Source: Paraphysomonas bandaiensis
Taxonomy: Eukaryota > Chrysophyceae
Length of the DNA: 64,000 nt
Direction of reading: 5' to 3'
Assembly (NCBI GenBank): GCA_965644295.1
Contig: CBFFRP010000046.1
Span: 62,001-126,000 of the forward strand
This document shows, piece after piece, positions 42,501 through 53,398 of this stretch; within the stretch, counting starts at the first letter, position 1, and every line of letters begins with the position of its first letter. Both the position numbers and the translations under genes were made by a program. Under the pieces are notes generated by a model. It searched no databases, was not told the origin of the DNA, and saw only the letters and a list, made by a program, of their open reading frames with translations.

Positions 42501-45323
42501 CCTCGCATGTGATGCACGTGCTCAGAGATTAACTGCTGCAGAAGTGCAAAATGGTTCTTGCGTGAGATATCCACATAAGGTAACTGCGGTATTGGATTTC
42601 TAGTAATCTCACTCCAAGTGCGCGTTAAACACGGGACACAGCTGATAACCTGTGGGTCTCTGTCCACATACAAGCGCATGACAAGTGTAACAGCCGCAGA
42701 TTTAAGGGTTTCGTTAACATTCATCTTAATCATTGTTACGAGTGACTCATACGTGAAAAGCTTTTCCAAACTTCGCATGGCGACGTAGTTCCGTCCTAAA
42801 CACATCGATGCTGCCAAAAACAGCTCCGACGCAAAATATTCTGCAACGGCAAGTTTATTCTCTTGCGTGGTTCCAGTGATCCGTTCACCAAATCTGTCTC
42901 CTGGACCGGCTACCCCATAAAGCTCCTGTATGTTTACAGATAGCTTACCGAATAGGCCCAGTGGACTAAAGTCAATTGAGTTGGTGGTCCATGACAGAGA
43001 TAACTGGGGTAGACCTTTGGAAACCAAGGACTGTCCCAGCATCGGTGACGCTGCCTCCTTACTAGCAGGGATATAAAGACCACGGTCCCACTCTACCCGA
43101 ACAGGCCGCGCAGTGTCAGAGTGCACCTGGATAACGATATCATTAAAGTCCTTGAAAACAACCTCCGACACGATTATTTGGTTTCCAACGACCCCACGCC
43201 CTTGACATGTGCAACACGCCCGGAGTAGGTCTAGGTACATGCGGTTCATCTTTGATGACCTCAATTTTTCTGTAAATATTTTGATCTCGCGGGATCCAAT
43301 TTTTTCCTCTTGGAGGTCCATGTTGCTACTCAGCATGTCCGTTACACACTTGGCAGCGAGCTGCTGTGCACCCACATGCGCCAATAGAATTGGCATCGCA
43401 TCGCCAACAAACATTTGGTTTCTTGGGTTGCGCACGATAGTATAAAATAGCATATTGAGGCTGAACCGAAGAATAGTTTGCCCCATAGTGATCACTGCTT
43501 TTTCCTCTTCAGACTTGAAAGCCTGGCTTTTTGCACCAACACCAGATACAGTGTTGTCAGTCCTCACAGATATCGGAATAAGTTTTTTAATTAGCTTCAT
43601 TAGTATGCCCAGAGTGCCTTGATCACACATCATATTCTGCCTGTTGGCAATGAGATTCTTCTGAGGAGGACCATGCAACAACGTGCTGGATGTTGATATG
43701 GAGTAGCCCTGTGCGAACAAGGTAGTTCTCTCTAATATTGACTCGAAGAAAACAATTTCGCCCCTATCCGCTCCTGGCCAGAGCGTTCCTGCAGAGTAGT
43801 CCGACACCGGAACCTTAGTTCTCTCATATATTTTATTTAGAAAGTTTCTGGCAGCGACCCCCACGTACACATCGAGTGGTTCGTCCACCGCTCCCCTAGA
43901 ACACTTTCCCTTCGATCCGGGTCTGTCCTGAGTTTCTTTGTATCTATTTATCAAGAGACTAACAGCTATATTTTTATCCTTCGTCCCGTAGTTAGGGAAA
44001 GTATCCGTCTCATCGTCGTAGTCTCCACGAGCGAGCCACATGCCGTTGACACTCATCTGGATGGCCTTCCCATCTGAGAGCAGGCTATTGTTGCCGTAGA
44101 GTTCCTGGACGCTGAATAGAGTTCCTGGTGCAGACGACGAAGTCGCAGTGCAAAGAGTAGGGCTCGCATCATCATCACCAGACTGATCCATCGCCAAATA
44201 ACGACCGGTATTAAGATTTCGAAATCGGATAAGATCATTTTTCCACTGTACTGTGCCCCCCACCTCAATGGTTTTTGACTCAATCACCCACAAGGAGTTC
44301 GTGTCCACATCGCCATGCACGCTTATTGGCCGAATAGCCACATCGGCAGCGTCTTCAGAAGAGGGCAATGTAGAATGCTCCTCGTCATCCTCACGAGAGG
44401 TACTTGAGTATACAGTGACATTAGAATGTGTCTCAGGGTCGTAAATGAACACTAGCTGTGAGCAGAGTAGCAGATTGGAGTCTGTCACCTCCTTCACGTT
44501 CTGAAAGAGTGACAGCTTCCACGATGAGCTCTCCAAAGAGCAGTTTACCTCGTGAAAGTATTCTGGGGGGGGATCCTTTTCCGAACAGTGAATGTATTCG
44601 TTGGGTCTTTCAGCTACCTTGAGAAGGACCTCAGTACCGCCCAGAATGCGGTCACCCTCGCGATCTATCTTGAATCGTGGAAGAAGCTGCAGCCAAGAAT
44701 ACGAGTTGCCCTCTGCTGTGAGAGATATGCGAATATTTTCCCTCTCGTCTCGTGCAAGTTGATCAGGAACTATAGTCACAAACTTTCCCGACTTAACATG
44801 TAGGAGCTGTGCACAGAATTGCATTTGTCAGGAAATAATACACTGAGTGTGGTGAACGTACTTGTATAATATCCCCGAAAAGAACTGTGGTTCCCATTTT
44901 CTGCCTCATATAGCTCTCATTTAACTTGTTTTCATTGTCACGACCGCGCTGAATACAAAGGTTATAGATCATTTAATACAGGTTACTTTTTTACCCGCAG
45001 GGCCTGAAGATATTTGACTGTGTTGCTATCTTCGATGGGAGTGTGCGATGAAATTTTATGAGTCTGTGTGAATGTTTCGAGTTCATTAGAAGCGGAATAT
45101 TGCCGCTGTAAGTGAATGCAAAACAGAGCATCTTCAAACGATGGTATTGTTTCGTTGACAACAACATCTTCCAACAGTATGCCCTCTGCACACAAATAGC
45201 TATTTATTTTAAGGTTCTTGATGGTGATCAAGTCTCCGATCTTCAGAGTATCTACAATCCATGTTAATTAATTACAAAAATCAAGCGGCTCTCACCATTC
45301 TCAATCGCATTTCCGAAGTCCAT
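36559..45323 (-). CDS. IP3 receptor-like calcium-release channel with an embedded voltage-sensor-like S1-S4 module
   Basis: Exons 45323-45296, 45251-44995, 44948-44862, 44806-37952 and 37902-36559, 2856 residues. N-terminal trefoil and MIR region about 1-420 (GTTVLFGDIIQ joined to LLHVKSGKFVTI; WKNDLIRFRNLNTGRYLA), then RIH-type helical solenoid. Residues about 995-1120 are foreign to IP3 receptors: S1 (SLPVVIFVVLLVVVALSVLV), S2 (FVTAVFCAEILLRF), S3 (FFLNILNVIDIVVVIIDVF) and S4 (RVARLVRLVRVFRAAR), with no S5-S6. A second RIH/RIH-associated region follows. The usual channel lies at about 2256-2560: YKCFKYCVGYGVRLQNGTGD filter, then VLLNVIFGIIIDTFGDLRS and the zinc-finger linker CFMCGIDKQIFDR with THIRFDHNMWNYLYFI. 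The insert is within one long open exon, so it is not a mis-splice. Head-to-head with a DGAT2-like gene. Confidence 0.93.
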
Positions 45324-45966
45324 GATGGTCTCGTTGTCTTCAGAGTATGCGCGTAAACTCTTAACGATACAGCACACAAAGCAACCAGACACTAGCCCCG
45401 ATAGTCTCTGTCTATACTACGGTAACAGACATGGCTGTTACGAACAAATGGTGCTATATGGCTGTGGTTATCTGACTAACTATGCTATGAATAGATTCGT
45501 ATGATGAGCTGGGTGTATGTACGCATAGTATACTATGGAACAGTGTGGTACAGTGCTGTGCGTAGGAGTGTGTGTGTGTGTGTGTGTGGGTAGTCTGTAA
45601 CGCACTCCTGCCTGATTTTTGTCGTTTTACAATCCTCGCCATCGATTGTGCTGCTCCTGCCTTCGATACTACAATCGACTGGGATTAATAAATCAACCAA
45701 TGAGAGCTTCATACTGTAGATTACGTCAATGCAATTGGGCATCACTACAACAGTGCCAAGAGAACCACATACTCCGTATATCACTCTAGAACTAGAGCGT
45801 TGAACATATCCATACACAGGCATAGTGCTGAGTTTACCGTTGCTTGCACTTGGCAATAGTGTCCCCAAAATATTTGTACGCAACGTAAGTCTTAAACTGC
45901 TCCTTTCTCTGGCACAACTACTACTTGAACCAACAGACTTTTCTCTCTGGGGTTTACGCTCGCAAG
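45324..45966. promoter_or_regulatory. Head-to-head intergenic region, candidate bidirectional promoter
   Basis: The 643 bp between the channel and acyltransferase start codons. It holds a (GT)n tract near 45569-45588 and, weaker than elsewhere, GGTACAGTGCTGTGCG at about 45550 and GTGCTGCTCC at about 45648. The small ORFs within it have no support. Confidence 0.45.
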
Positions 45967-46980
45967 ATGCAGTTTTATGGCTTATTGAGACTCGCATTTT
46001 CAATTGGAGTGTGGATGGTTGGTGCATTTAGCATTCCAGTAGCTCTCGGATTTCTTTTCTTCAGAGTATATGTTTCATATTGTGTTAGACGTTAGCTGAA
46101 GTTCTCTGCGCAGATTTATACTCCGGTTTATATACTGGCGACCTACTACTCTTTTAGATTTTTGTTTCCTGCTCGGTTCTGGCCATGGTTTTTAGAGCTA
46201 ATGGATATGACCGCTGCACCATATTGCAAAACTCAAAGAGTAGTTTTTGAAGATGGTGCTACGTCTCCCGCTCCTGACTCGAAAACAATGGTTGCGTTAT
46301 CACCACATGGTATTCTCACAATAGGGTGGATGACTATGGTGAGTCAGTGACATTTTGAAATGAGGGACTGATATTTACTGTTACTGCAGATTACAAGTAA
46401 AGAGTTTCGTAATTCCGGTTTCAAATGGCTTGTTGCTGAGGTTCTTAATATGCTGCCCTTCCTTGCAGATATCAACACATGGTGTAACATTACTGGCTGT
46501 GGGAAGAAAGATATGATCACCTACATGTCTTCGGGGACAAATGTTGCTCTCATTCCCGGTGGGTTTGAAGAAGCGACAATATACAAGCGTGGTTGTCACC
46601 GTATCTTCATAAAGGAGAGGAAGGGCTTTGTTAAATATGCATTGCAATACGGCTACAAGATTATGCCCGCTTATGTGTTTGGTGAGGAAAATACCTATTG
46701 GCAAATGGACATGGGACCCTCCCCCAGCTTTGCACTCTGGCTGAACAAATACAAGATACCAACCACATTTTTTGTGGGCAAGTACTTTTTTATGCCGGAT
46801 AACGACGCCAATATTAATGTCGTGGTGGGCAAGCCTCTTGACCTTCCGAAACTAGAAAGCCCATCGGTGGCTGATGTAGACAAGTACCACTCTCTATACA
46901 TTGAGGCAGTACAAGGCATATTTGACAGAAACAAGGGCAAGTTCGGAATTAGCAAAGATGTTGCACTGGAGGTGTATTAG
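45967..46980 (+). CDS. DGAT2/MOGAT-family acyltransferase with an SPHG active-site block
   Basis: Membrane enzyme family that acylates diacylglycerol or monoacylglycerol at the endoplasmic reticulum or lipid droplets to make triacylglycerol. Exons 45967-46065, 46114-46338 and 46390-46980, 304 residues. The first exon is almost entirely a hydrophobic segment (SIGVWMVGAFSIPVALGFLFF), followed by a second hydrophobic stretch, the usual DGAT2 hairpin anchor. The active-site block reads VALSPHGIL, where DGAT2 enzymes have HPHG; the second His is kept. Also present: ALIPGGFEEATIY and RKGFVKYALQYGYKIMPAYV, then FGEENTYW, matching the family's RxGF...PxxxFGE block. The substrate cannot be told from sequence. 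Slightly shorter than animal DGAT2. Confidence 0.88.
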
Positions 46981-47599
46981 TAAGAACGTTATGTTAACAA
47001 TGCATTGTGAGTGATGCGGTTGAATTACCGTTAAATTCTGTTCTGTATCTTATGTGGATATGTGGAGTTTTTGTTTGATCTGCGCACTATGTGTGTACAT
47101 AGTGGAGTATAATCCTGCTATTCTTACACCGAGTTGCTTTATTTCAACGTAATAACAACAGTGACTCCACTACATTAACAGCATCAATGTATATTTCAGG
47201 TAGACTCAAAACTATTCACGTAAGGATATCATCATGTGCATGCCACTACGAGCACAGCAGTTACGCAGATGTAGTGAATATCTTGCCAAGGGCTTTACGC
47301 TAATTTGCTTTATGGTGCGTTGAGTGTTGACTGAATTAAAATTCTTCATATCAATTCTCTGTGTTCTTGATATGTTTCGTGTGCTCATAAAATATGGCGC
47401 TGATAGTTTAGCATTTAGCAGCTCTGCAGTGTCGAATATCGTATACTGCATAATTACTTTACAATCCTACACAATACATTCTTTTGAGCGAGTATTTCAC
47501 AATACAAAGTCTTCGTACCGACAGTATTTCGTCTAGTATGCCATTGTAGTGAGCCACAGAAGAATCGCAATGTAAAAACAATATACTACTCTTTTTTAG

Positions 47600-47650
47600 T
47601 GCAGGTTTTTAACTCCTATTGCTAAATAATAAGACTTTTAATATAATATA
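47600..47650 (+). repeat. Terminal fragment of repeat family A
   Basis: AGTGCAGGTTTTTAACTCC then TATTGCTAAATAATAAGACT, the end block of the family alone, without the rest of the repeat. Confidence 0.75.
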
Positions 47651-48029
47651 CTACTCTTATGCAATGATTTCTACCAGGATTGTGTTGTCTGTAATCGAAT
47701 AATAAGCTTCATAAGAATATATATACAACTATTATCTAATTTGGTGTAGGTGCTACGTGTTTCATATTCCCTAGAATTAAAGGACACGAAAAACAAATAT
47801 AATGACGATATCAAGATTTGATTATGTTAAACAACTTTAGTATATGAACGCTAAACTCTCTCAATACGCAATTAGTAAAATAATAATCAGCATATATATT
47901 ATCATGCATTATCAGTTTTCTCTCTACTACCAATCAATATTATTCTATTATCAGATATCAGATAAACACGATCTTATTATACTGTCAAAGTATTTCAGTT
48001 ACTATAACATAATATATATCATATTATTA

Positions 48030-48500
48030 AATTTCACCATCGACTCGCACCTTTTCGCGGTGTTTTGGGGAATAAGTGATAAGTACCGGAGATATTTCTC
48101 CGGGAAACTAACGTGGGCCGCATATATAGTCAGCAGATATTGTTTATTATACTATCATATAGCGCTACAAACGCTGCTTGTACGTCACCGCAAGCGCTTT
48201 CGCTCTCTCTTCTTTAGGTGAACAGCCCAGATGCTTGACTTCAGCTGGCAGCCCAATATCCTAGATGTCCTTGAGATGGGCCCATTTCCGGATGCCGGTT
48301 TATTGGTGGGAAGAACAATATCTGCTGACTATGTATGTGTCTCACGTTAGTATTCCTGAGAAATATCACCGGTACTTACCCCCCAGAACACCGCAAAAAG
48401 GCGCGAGTCCAACTTTGTTGAGGGTGAAATTTAATAGTATGATGCTTTGGTGCAGATACTTAACGCCTATTGCTAATAATAAGACTTTCAATATATGAGA
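48030..48500. repeat. Interspersed repeat family A, foldback copy
   Basis: Opens with about 110 bp in forward orientation (ACTCGCACCTTTTCGCGGTG, ATTTCTCCGGGAAACTAACG), then continues with a reverse-oriented body from the AACGCTGCTTGTACGTCACC block to AGTCCAACTTTGTTGAGGG. The copy is thus bounded by long inverted repeats. The family end block GGTGCAGATACTTAACGCC follows at about 48450. Confidence 0.87.
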
Positions 48501-49004
48501 CAGAGTTGACAAACTGAAATATATTGACTGTACAAGATCGTGGCTATCTATGACACGATAATATTGATTGGTAATTGAGATGATATATAAATCTAGTGAC
48601 GACAGTAAATTATAAGAGATTATTGAGTGAGTTCTGAGTACGGTTAATTTATTGACTATTTAATATCTTTGACTACGTATTACTGTTTTCTGTTTTCACA
48701 TTGTATTTAACGTATTCTACAGTACTATCTTTGAGAAACATACGTATTCAAACATAATTACGTTTTATCATCCTAATGTCAAGCTCTGATATACTTGAAG
48801 CCGTCAATTCTACTATAACCGCTTTATATTTGGCTAGTAATTCCTACATGAAGTAGTGCGATCTTACTTTCGTTGACTGTCGGTCCAGCATGTCACAAAA
48901 TACTTACTAGCAAAAACTCGTACAAACTCAAGCAACATTCTAAAATGCTAACGATAGTTATTATAACACCAAAAATTAGGATGTTATCAAGCTACATTAT
49001 TCAG

Positions 49005-50206
49005 CTATGAGTTTTCTTCTTCAGCAAAGCCCGAAAAGTTAGGAACACCAGGGGCTCCAGATGATCCACCTTGGGCTCCGCCCTGCCCCATCATAGCAGC
49101 CAGAGCAGACATATCCGGCATGCCACCTCCACCTCCTCCACCCATCATGGACATCGCTTGTTGCATCATGGCAGGGTTTTGCATCATTTGTTGGGCCATC
49201 TGCATCATGGCAGGGTTTTTCATCATTTCAGCTATGCCACCTGAACCCCCCATCATAGAAGCCAAGGAGGACAAATCAGGCATGCCCCCAGCTCCAGGAG
49301 CAGGTGCCGCAGGCTGGCTCTTCCGCTTTTCTTGCTCCATCTTCTGCTTAGTCTGCTTAATGGAATCTTTGTGACTGGAATTGTCCGGTTCTAGCTCAGC
49401 AGCTCTTTCATACGCACGTAGTGCTAAATCGTACTGCCCAAGGAAATAACGCGACAGTCCCAATCGCGAGTGCGCCTTCACATACCCAGGGTTCAAAGCT
49501 ACGGATGTTTCACAGTCGTTCGCTGCCTCCTGGTACTTACTCAGGTGACAATATGCAGCGGCTCTATTTGAGTAAAAAATATGTGAGCTGGGACCATTGG
49601 AGCTAGCAGATATTGCCTCAGAGTATAGTGCAACAGCCTCGTCATATTTCTTCTTCATTAGGGCATCATTTCCTTCCGCTTTCTTCTCCTCGGCTAACTG
49701 CTCTTTCTGCGCTTGGGACATGCCGTCAGCTTTGCCTGACGACTGCACACTTCTTGTTTCCAGCTTGCTGAGGAACTTGGAGACTACCTTCGCGTGTCTC
49801 TGCTTGTATTCCATGCTTCCTACTTCGGCACCCTCAAAGTAGCCTCTCTTTTCAACTGTGCTTAAAAAGGCAGGAAATTTCGGATTTTCTGTTACTGAAC
49901 GTAGTCTAAAATAACGATCGATAAGTCACACCAACAACATGCAGGCTGCACACATCACCTCTCGTCATATACTTTAGCGCCCAGGCTCTCTACACCAGAA
50001 CTGAATATCTCAGGAAGCTCTGTGGGATAATAACTAAACGAGTCGAAGTCATCACTACTCTTCGAATCAACTCCAAACACTAAGCCGATTTGCTCACAGG
50101 CTTGATCGATGTTGCCTCCCAAGGACTCATTCTTTCTTTTGTGTGCCTGAAGAAATTGCAGGATTTGATACGCTAATCTCTTATCGTTCAAGTCAACTTC
50201 GCTCAT
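49005..50206 (-). CDS. SGTA: SGTA-type small glutamine-rich TPR co-chaperone
   Basis: Co-chaperone that links Hsp70/Hsp90 and the GET/BAG6 machinery in handling tail-anchored and mislocalised membrane proteins. Exons 50206-49959 and 49905-49005, 382 residues. N-terminal dimerisation domain about 1-85 (LAYQILQFLQAHKRKNE; IDQACEQIGLVFGVD), then three TPR repeats around 155-275 (AEEKKAEGNDALMKKKYDEA; NRAAAYCHLSKYQEAANDCE; SRLGLSRYFLGQYDLALRAY). The C-terminal part is Met/Gln/Gly-rich with repeated NPAMMQ units, matching the family's Q-rich tail. The start chosen is MSEVDLND; an upstream in-frame Met at 50278 reads through TA-rich repeat and is unlikely. Head-to-head with glycyl-tRNA synthetase. 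Confidence 0.93.
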
Positions 50207-50640
50207 ATTTCGATTATAATTGACTCGATGTGTGTATATATATATATGTATGTATGTATGTATATCAATTGAGATCAAAGTCTCAGTGCTCTGAGCTCAG
50301 CAGTGTATGGACACAGCGGTATACTATACACAGCAGTATGCCGTGGGGTGGCCTACAGCAGTGTAGTACGACTACTATTAGTGTATTCTGCTGTAGGGGG
50401 TCGCTGAAATTTTGCTTGATTCTAGAATTCGGTATTTTGTGTTGTATACCGTTTGCGTTTTACAGCAGTAGTATTGTATTTTACATACAGTATGTACAGC
50501 TGCACCATTACAGGCACAGGTACATATACAGGCGCAGGTACAGGCGGAGGTACAGGCGCAGGCAGTACAGTGGCTGAGTCTTCCAAGTCATTGATCCGCG
50601 ATATCATTCCCTTCATGCTACCTGTGCTTGCATCAGCAGT
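50207..50640. promoter_or_regulatory. Head-to-head intergenic region rich in CAGCAGT/CTGCTGT words
   Basis: The 434 bp between SGTA and GlyRS start codons. CAGCAGTGTATGG (about 50300), CACAGCAGTATGC (about 50330), ACAGCAGTGTAGTA (about 50358), ATTCTGCTGTAGG (about 50386) and ACAGCAGTAGTATT (about 50462) make this the densest cluster of the shared word. A run of ACAGGCGCAGGT-like repeats follows at 50505-50570. Confidence 0.55.
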
Positions 50641-52604
50641 ATGTCATTGCGATTAAGTGCAGCATATTTTGATGCTCGGTCGAGTAGAAGACTGCTCCGA
50701 ACCGTAAGACAATATGATTGCAGTGAGTGCCTAACGAGTGCCGCAGATAACCAGACAGAGCAGCGGATGCAGCGGAGATGCCATTCCAAGCATGGATGAT
50801 ATCATCAGTCTCTGTAAGCGACGGGGCTTCATATTCCCATCATCTGAAATATACAATTCGGTAGCTGGATTTTATGATTTCGGACATCTCGGCGTCGAGT
50901 TGAAGAATAACATCAAGAGCGTCTGGTGGAGGGATATGGTGCACCGTCGAGACGATGTTGTCGGTCTGGACTCAAGTATTATATCTTCTTCTTCGATATG
51001 GAAAGCTTCTGGACATGTTGACAGCTTTTCAGATCCATTAGTGGACTGCAAGGTAATTCATATAGTATGAATATGCATTATGGTAACACTTCTCCAGGAA
51101 TCGAAATTAAGATTTCGAGCAGACCATGTCGTATGGGGGGCAGTTGAAACTAAAGATGACGGTAGACATGTAGGATATATTTGCTTTGTGAGTGGAGGTA
51201 AGAGCAAAGAGGAATGTGCTGAAGAAGCGACGAAAGCTGCTCGACGACTGGCGAAGAAGCAGGGCATCGCAGGGCCACTGCGCACACCTGTATTGCACGA
51301 CTTAACAGCAGTACCACCAGATATACTCCCACTGTTGCCCTCTCCATCAACAGGAACTGTAGGAGTACTCACACCGCCGCGTGACTTTAATCTTATGTTC
51401 AGCACTAGTGTTGGGGCAGTGGCAGATGGACAGGACTCTTCCTATCTGAGACCCGAGACTGCCCAGGGTATTTTTACAAATTTTCTTAACATTCAAAGAG
51501 CCGCTCGCATGAAGGTATAATGTTTGAATTTACTAATTTTAATTTTATTCTCATTTTTCTACTAGGTACCATTCGGCGTTGCTCAAATCGGAAAAGCGTT
51601 TCGTAATGAAATAACACCTCGGAATTTCATTTTTCGTTCACGGCAAGTCACATGCAGACCAGCATATCTGATAAGCGGTTAATGTTATGTATATTACAGA
51701 GAGTTTGAGCAGATGGAAATTGAGTATTTTATTCCACCAGAGGAGGAGGCATGGAAAATGGTATGTACCCACCGCGTACTTAGTAGTGTAACCTGTCTCG
51801 CAGCACCATGAAGCTTGGTTGGAAGAATGCTGGCAGTGGATACTGCGTCTGGGGCTTAGACCATCTTTGCTTTCTCGTAGAGAGCATTCTACCCAAGGAC
51901 TTGCTCATTACTCAAAGGCATGCACAGATATTGAGTTCCGCTTTCCCTTCGGTGTACAGGTAGAGCGCTGAATTTTCTGGGAAGCTTAGGCTAACTGTAA
52001 CTGCAGGAGTTGATGGGGGTCTCTGCCAGAGGTAGCTTTGACTTGGATAGCCACAGTCAGCACAGCGGCAAATCTCTAGAATACACGCATACGGAAGCAT
52101 CAGATTCCGGTAATATTACACGGAAGTTTATTCCTCACACCATAGAGCCCTCTTTCGGGCTGGATAGGTGAGTCTAGCTTTCGTTTACCTGTAGCTCCTT
52201 ATTCTATTTTCAGATTGTTTCTTGCAACTCTTGTGTCTGCCTATCGCGAAGATTCGGTTGGAGGAGAAAAACGAGTTGTGTTATCTTTACATCCTGCTAT
52301 AGCCCCTATTAAGGTGTCTATAATGCCGTTGGTAAAAAATAACGCAGCTGTGGTCGACAAAGCACAAGAACTCTACAAACTACTTCGGCACAGAGGTACC
52401 TTTAATTGTGAGTGGGATTCGACAGGGGCTATAGGGAGGAGATATCGTCGTGCAGACGAGATTGGCACACCTTTTTGTGTCACTGTAGATTTCGATAGTC
52501 TGGAGGATAATTGTGTTACACTGCGCCATAGAGATTCAACACTTCAGGAGCGCATTCCTATAGACGAAGTTTACCATACTGTGTCTGAAATGATACAGTG
52601 GTGA
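50641..52604 (+). CDS. GARS: Glycyl-tRNA synthetase (class II, eukaryotic alpha2 type), possibly dual-targeted
   Basis: Charges tRNA-Gly. Exons 50641-50703, 50747-51052, 51098-51514, 51566-51642, 51700-51760, 51804-51959, 52007-52167 and 52214-52604, 543 residues, in phase throughout. The first exon reads [20 protein letters not shown], basic and Ser/Arg-rich like a mitochondrial presequence. The catalytic core starts at [13 protein letters not shown], whose Met could initiate a cytosolic form. Marks: [34 protein letters not shown], motif 2 [20 protein letters not shown] (spanning an intron), and motif 3 [14 protein letters not shown], also spanning an intron. The anticodon-binding domain follows ([16 protein letters not shown]). 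No WHEP domain; shorter than the animal enzyme. The intron after 51642 is GC-AG (GCAAGT). Confidence 0.95.
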
Positions 52605-53398
52605 TAGAAGTACTATATGCCAAAAAGTAGCGAAGGGTTTAAAATTAATTTTTGTATTAGCAGGCGGGGTATTTTAAGTTTTTTCTGTATTGTTTAGGGT
52701 AGGGTTAGGGTTAGGTTAGAAATCATTCGTCTACCAGTTTCTGCTAGTTGGCTTTTGATAATCGCATATCCGTCAGTTCTCTCTCGTGATGTTAAACTTT
52801 TCTGTATAGCTCTTAATTCTTAATTGAGGGAGTGTTGAATTGCTAGTATGTTTCTACGCATTACGCATGAATCGTCGCCTCGCTCTGGAATGAAATGACA
52901 GTTGGAATGTTGGAGTTGCTATATTGGCAGGCAATGTAGTTTAGTGCTAAATAAATTGCAATAATTGGAATTGAGATATAGCAAATAAGCAAGTAATAAT
53001 TGCAATTATAATTGACTACAACCTGCGTCAAATAATTGACAATTAATTGGTACGCAGTCCTGCGATATAGTAAGCAATAAACAACACGAAACGATGCAAA
53101 TTTTAAATTGATTATTGAGTGAGCTCATAGTTCAGTTACTTACTTGTAACCATCATAAATGTCCAACACTGATAGTCAGAGGTTAACTTCAACAATATGT
53201 CGAAATTCAACAAAGGAAATGTACAATAACGTACTGTCTAAAATACTCTTTCTGGAATACTCTTTTAATTTTCGTCCTAGTTGTGGTCCATTATTAAATA
53301 TTCTCTCTACTCTCTATTCGTTCAATAGGTAATAATTAGAAATGAAATATATTACAATATTTGCCTCAAATATTCTGTGCTATTACTTGTGTTAACCA
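52605..53398. other. Tail-to-tail gap, mostly AT-rich
   Basis: Sequence between the convergent GlyRS and METTL18-like genes. It holds one telomere-like tract (listed separately) and otherwise nothing recognisable. Confidence 0.55.
52693..52719 (+). repeat. Interstitial telomere-like tract (TTAGGG)n
   Basis: TTTAGGGTAGGGTTAGGG then TTAGGTTAG, about four imperfect units 90 bp downstream of the GlyRS stop codon. Confidence 0.85.

Larger units (their letters stand above)
46981..49004. other. Tail-to-tail gap between acyltransferase and SGTA genes
   Basis: Very AT-rich. It contains two family A pieces (47600-47650 and 48030-48500, listed separately) and otherwise no recognisable gene. Frames such as 47844-48221 are Ile/Tyr/Ser-rich translations of AT-rich DNA running into the repeat. 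Confidence 0.6.

Noticed and set aside
45454-46027. Minus-strand ORFs over the (GT)n tract and acyltransferase start
   Set aside because: They overlap the simple repeat and exon 1 of the acyltransferase on the other strand, with no family signal.
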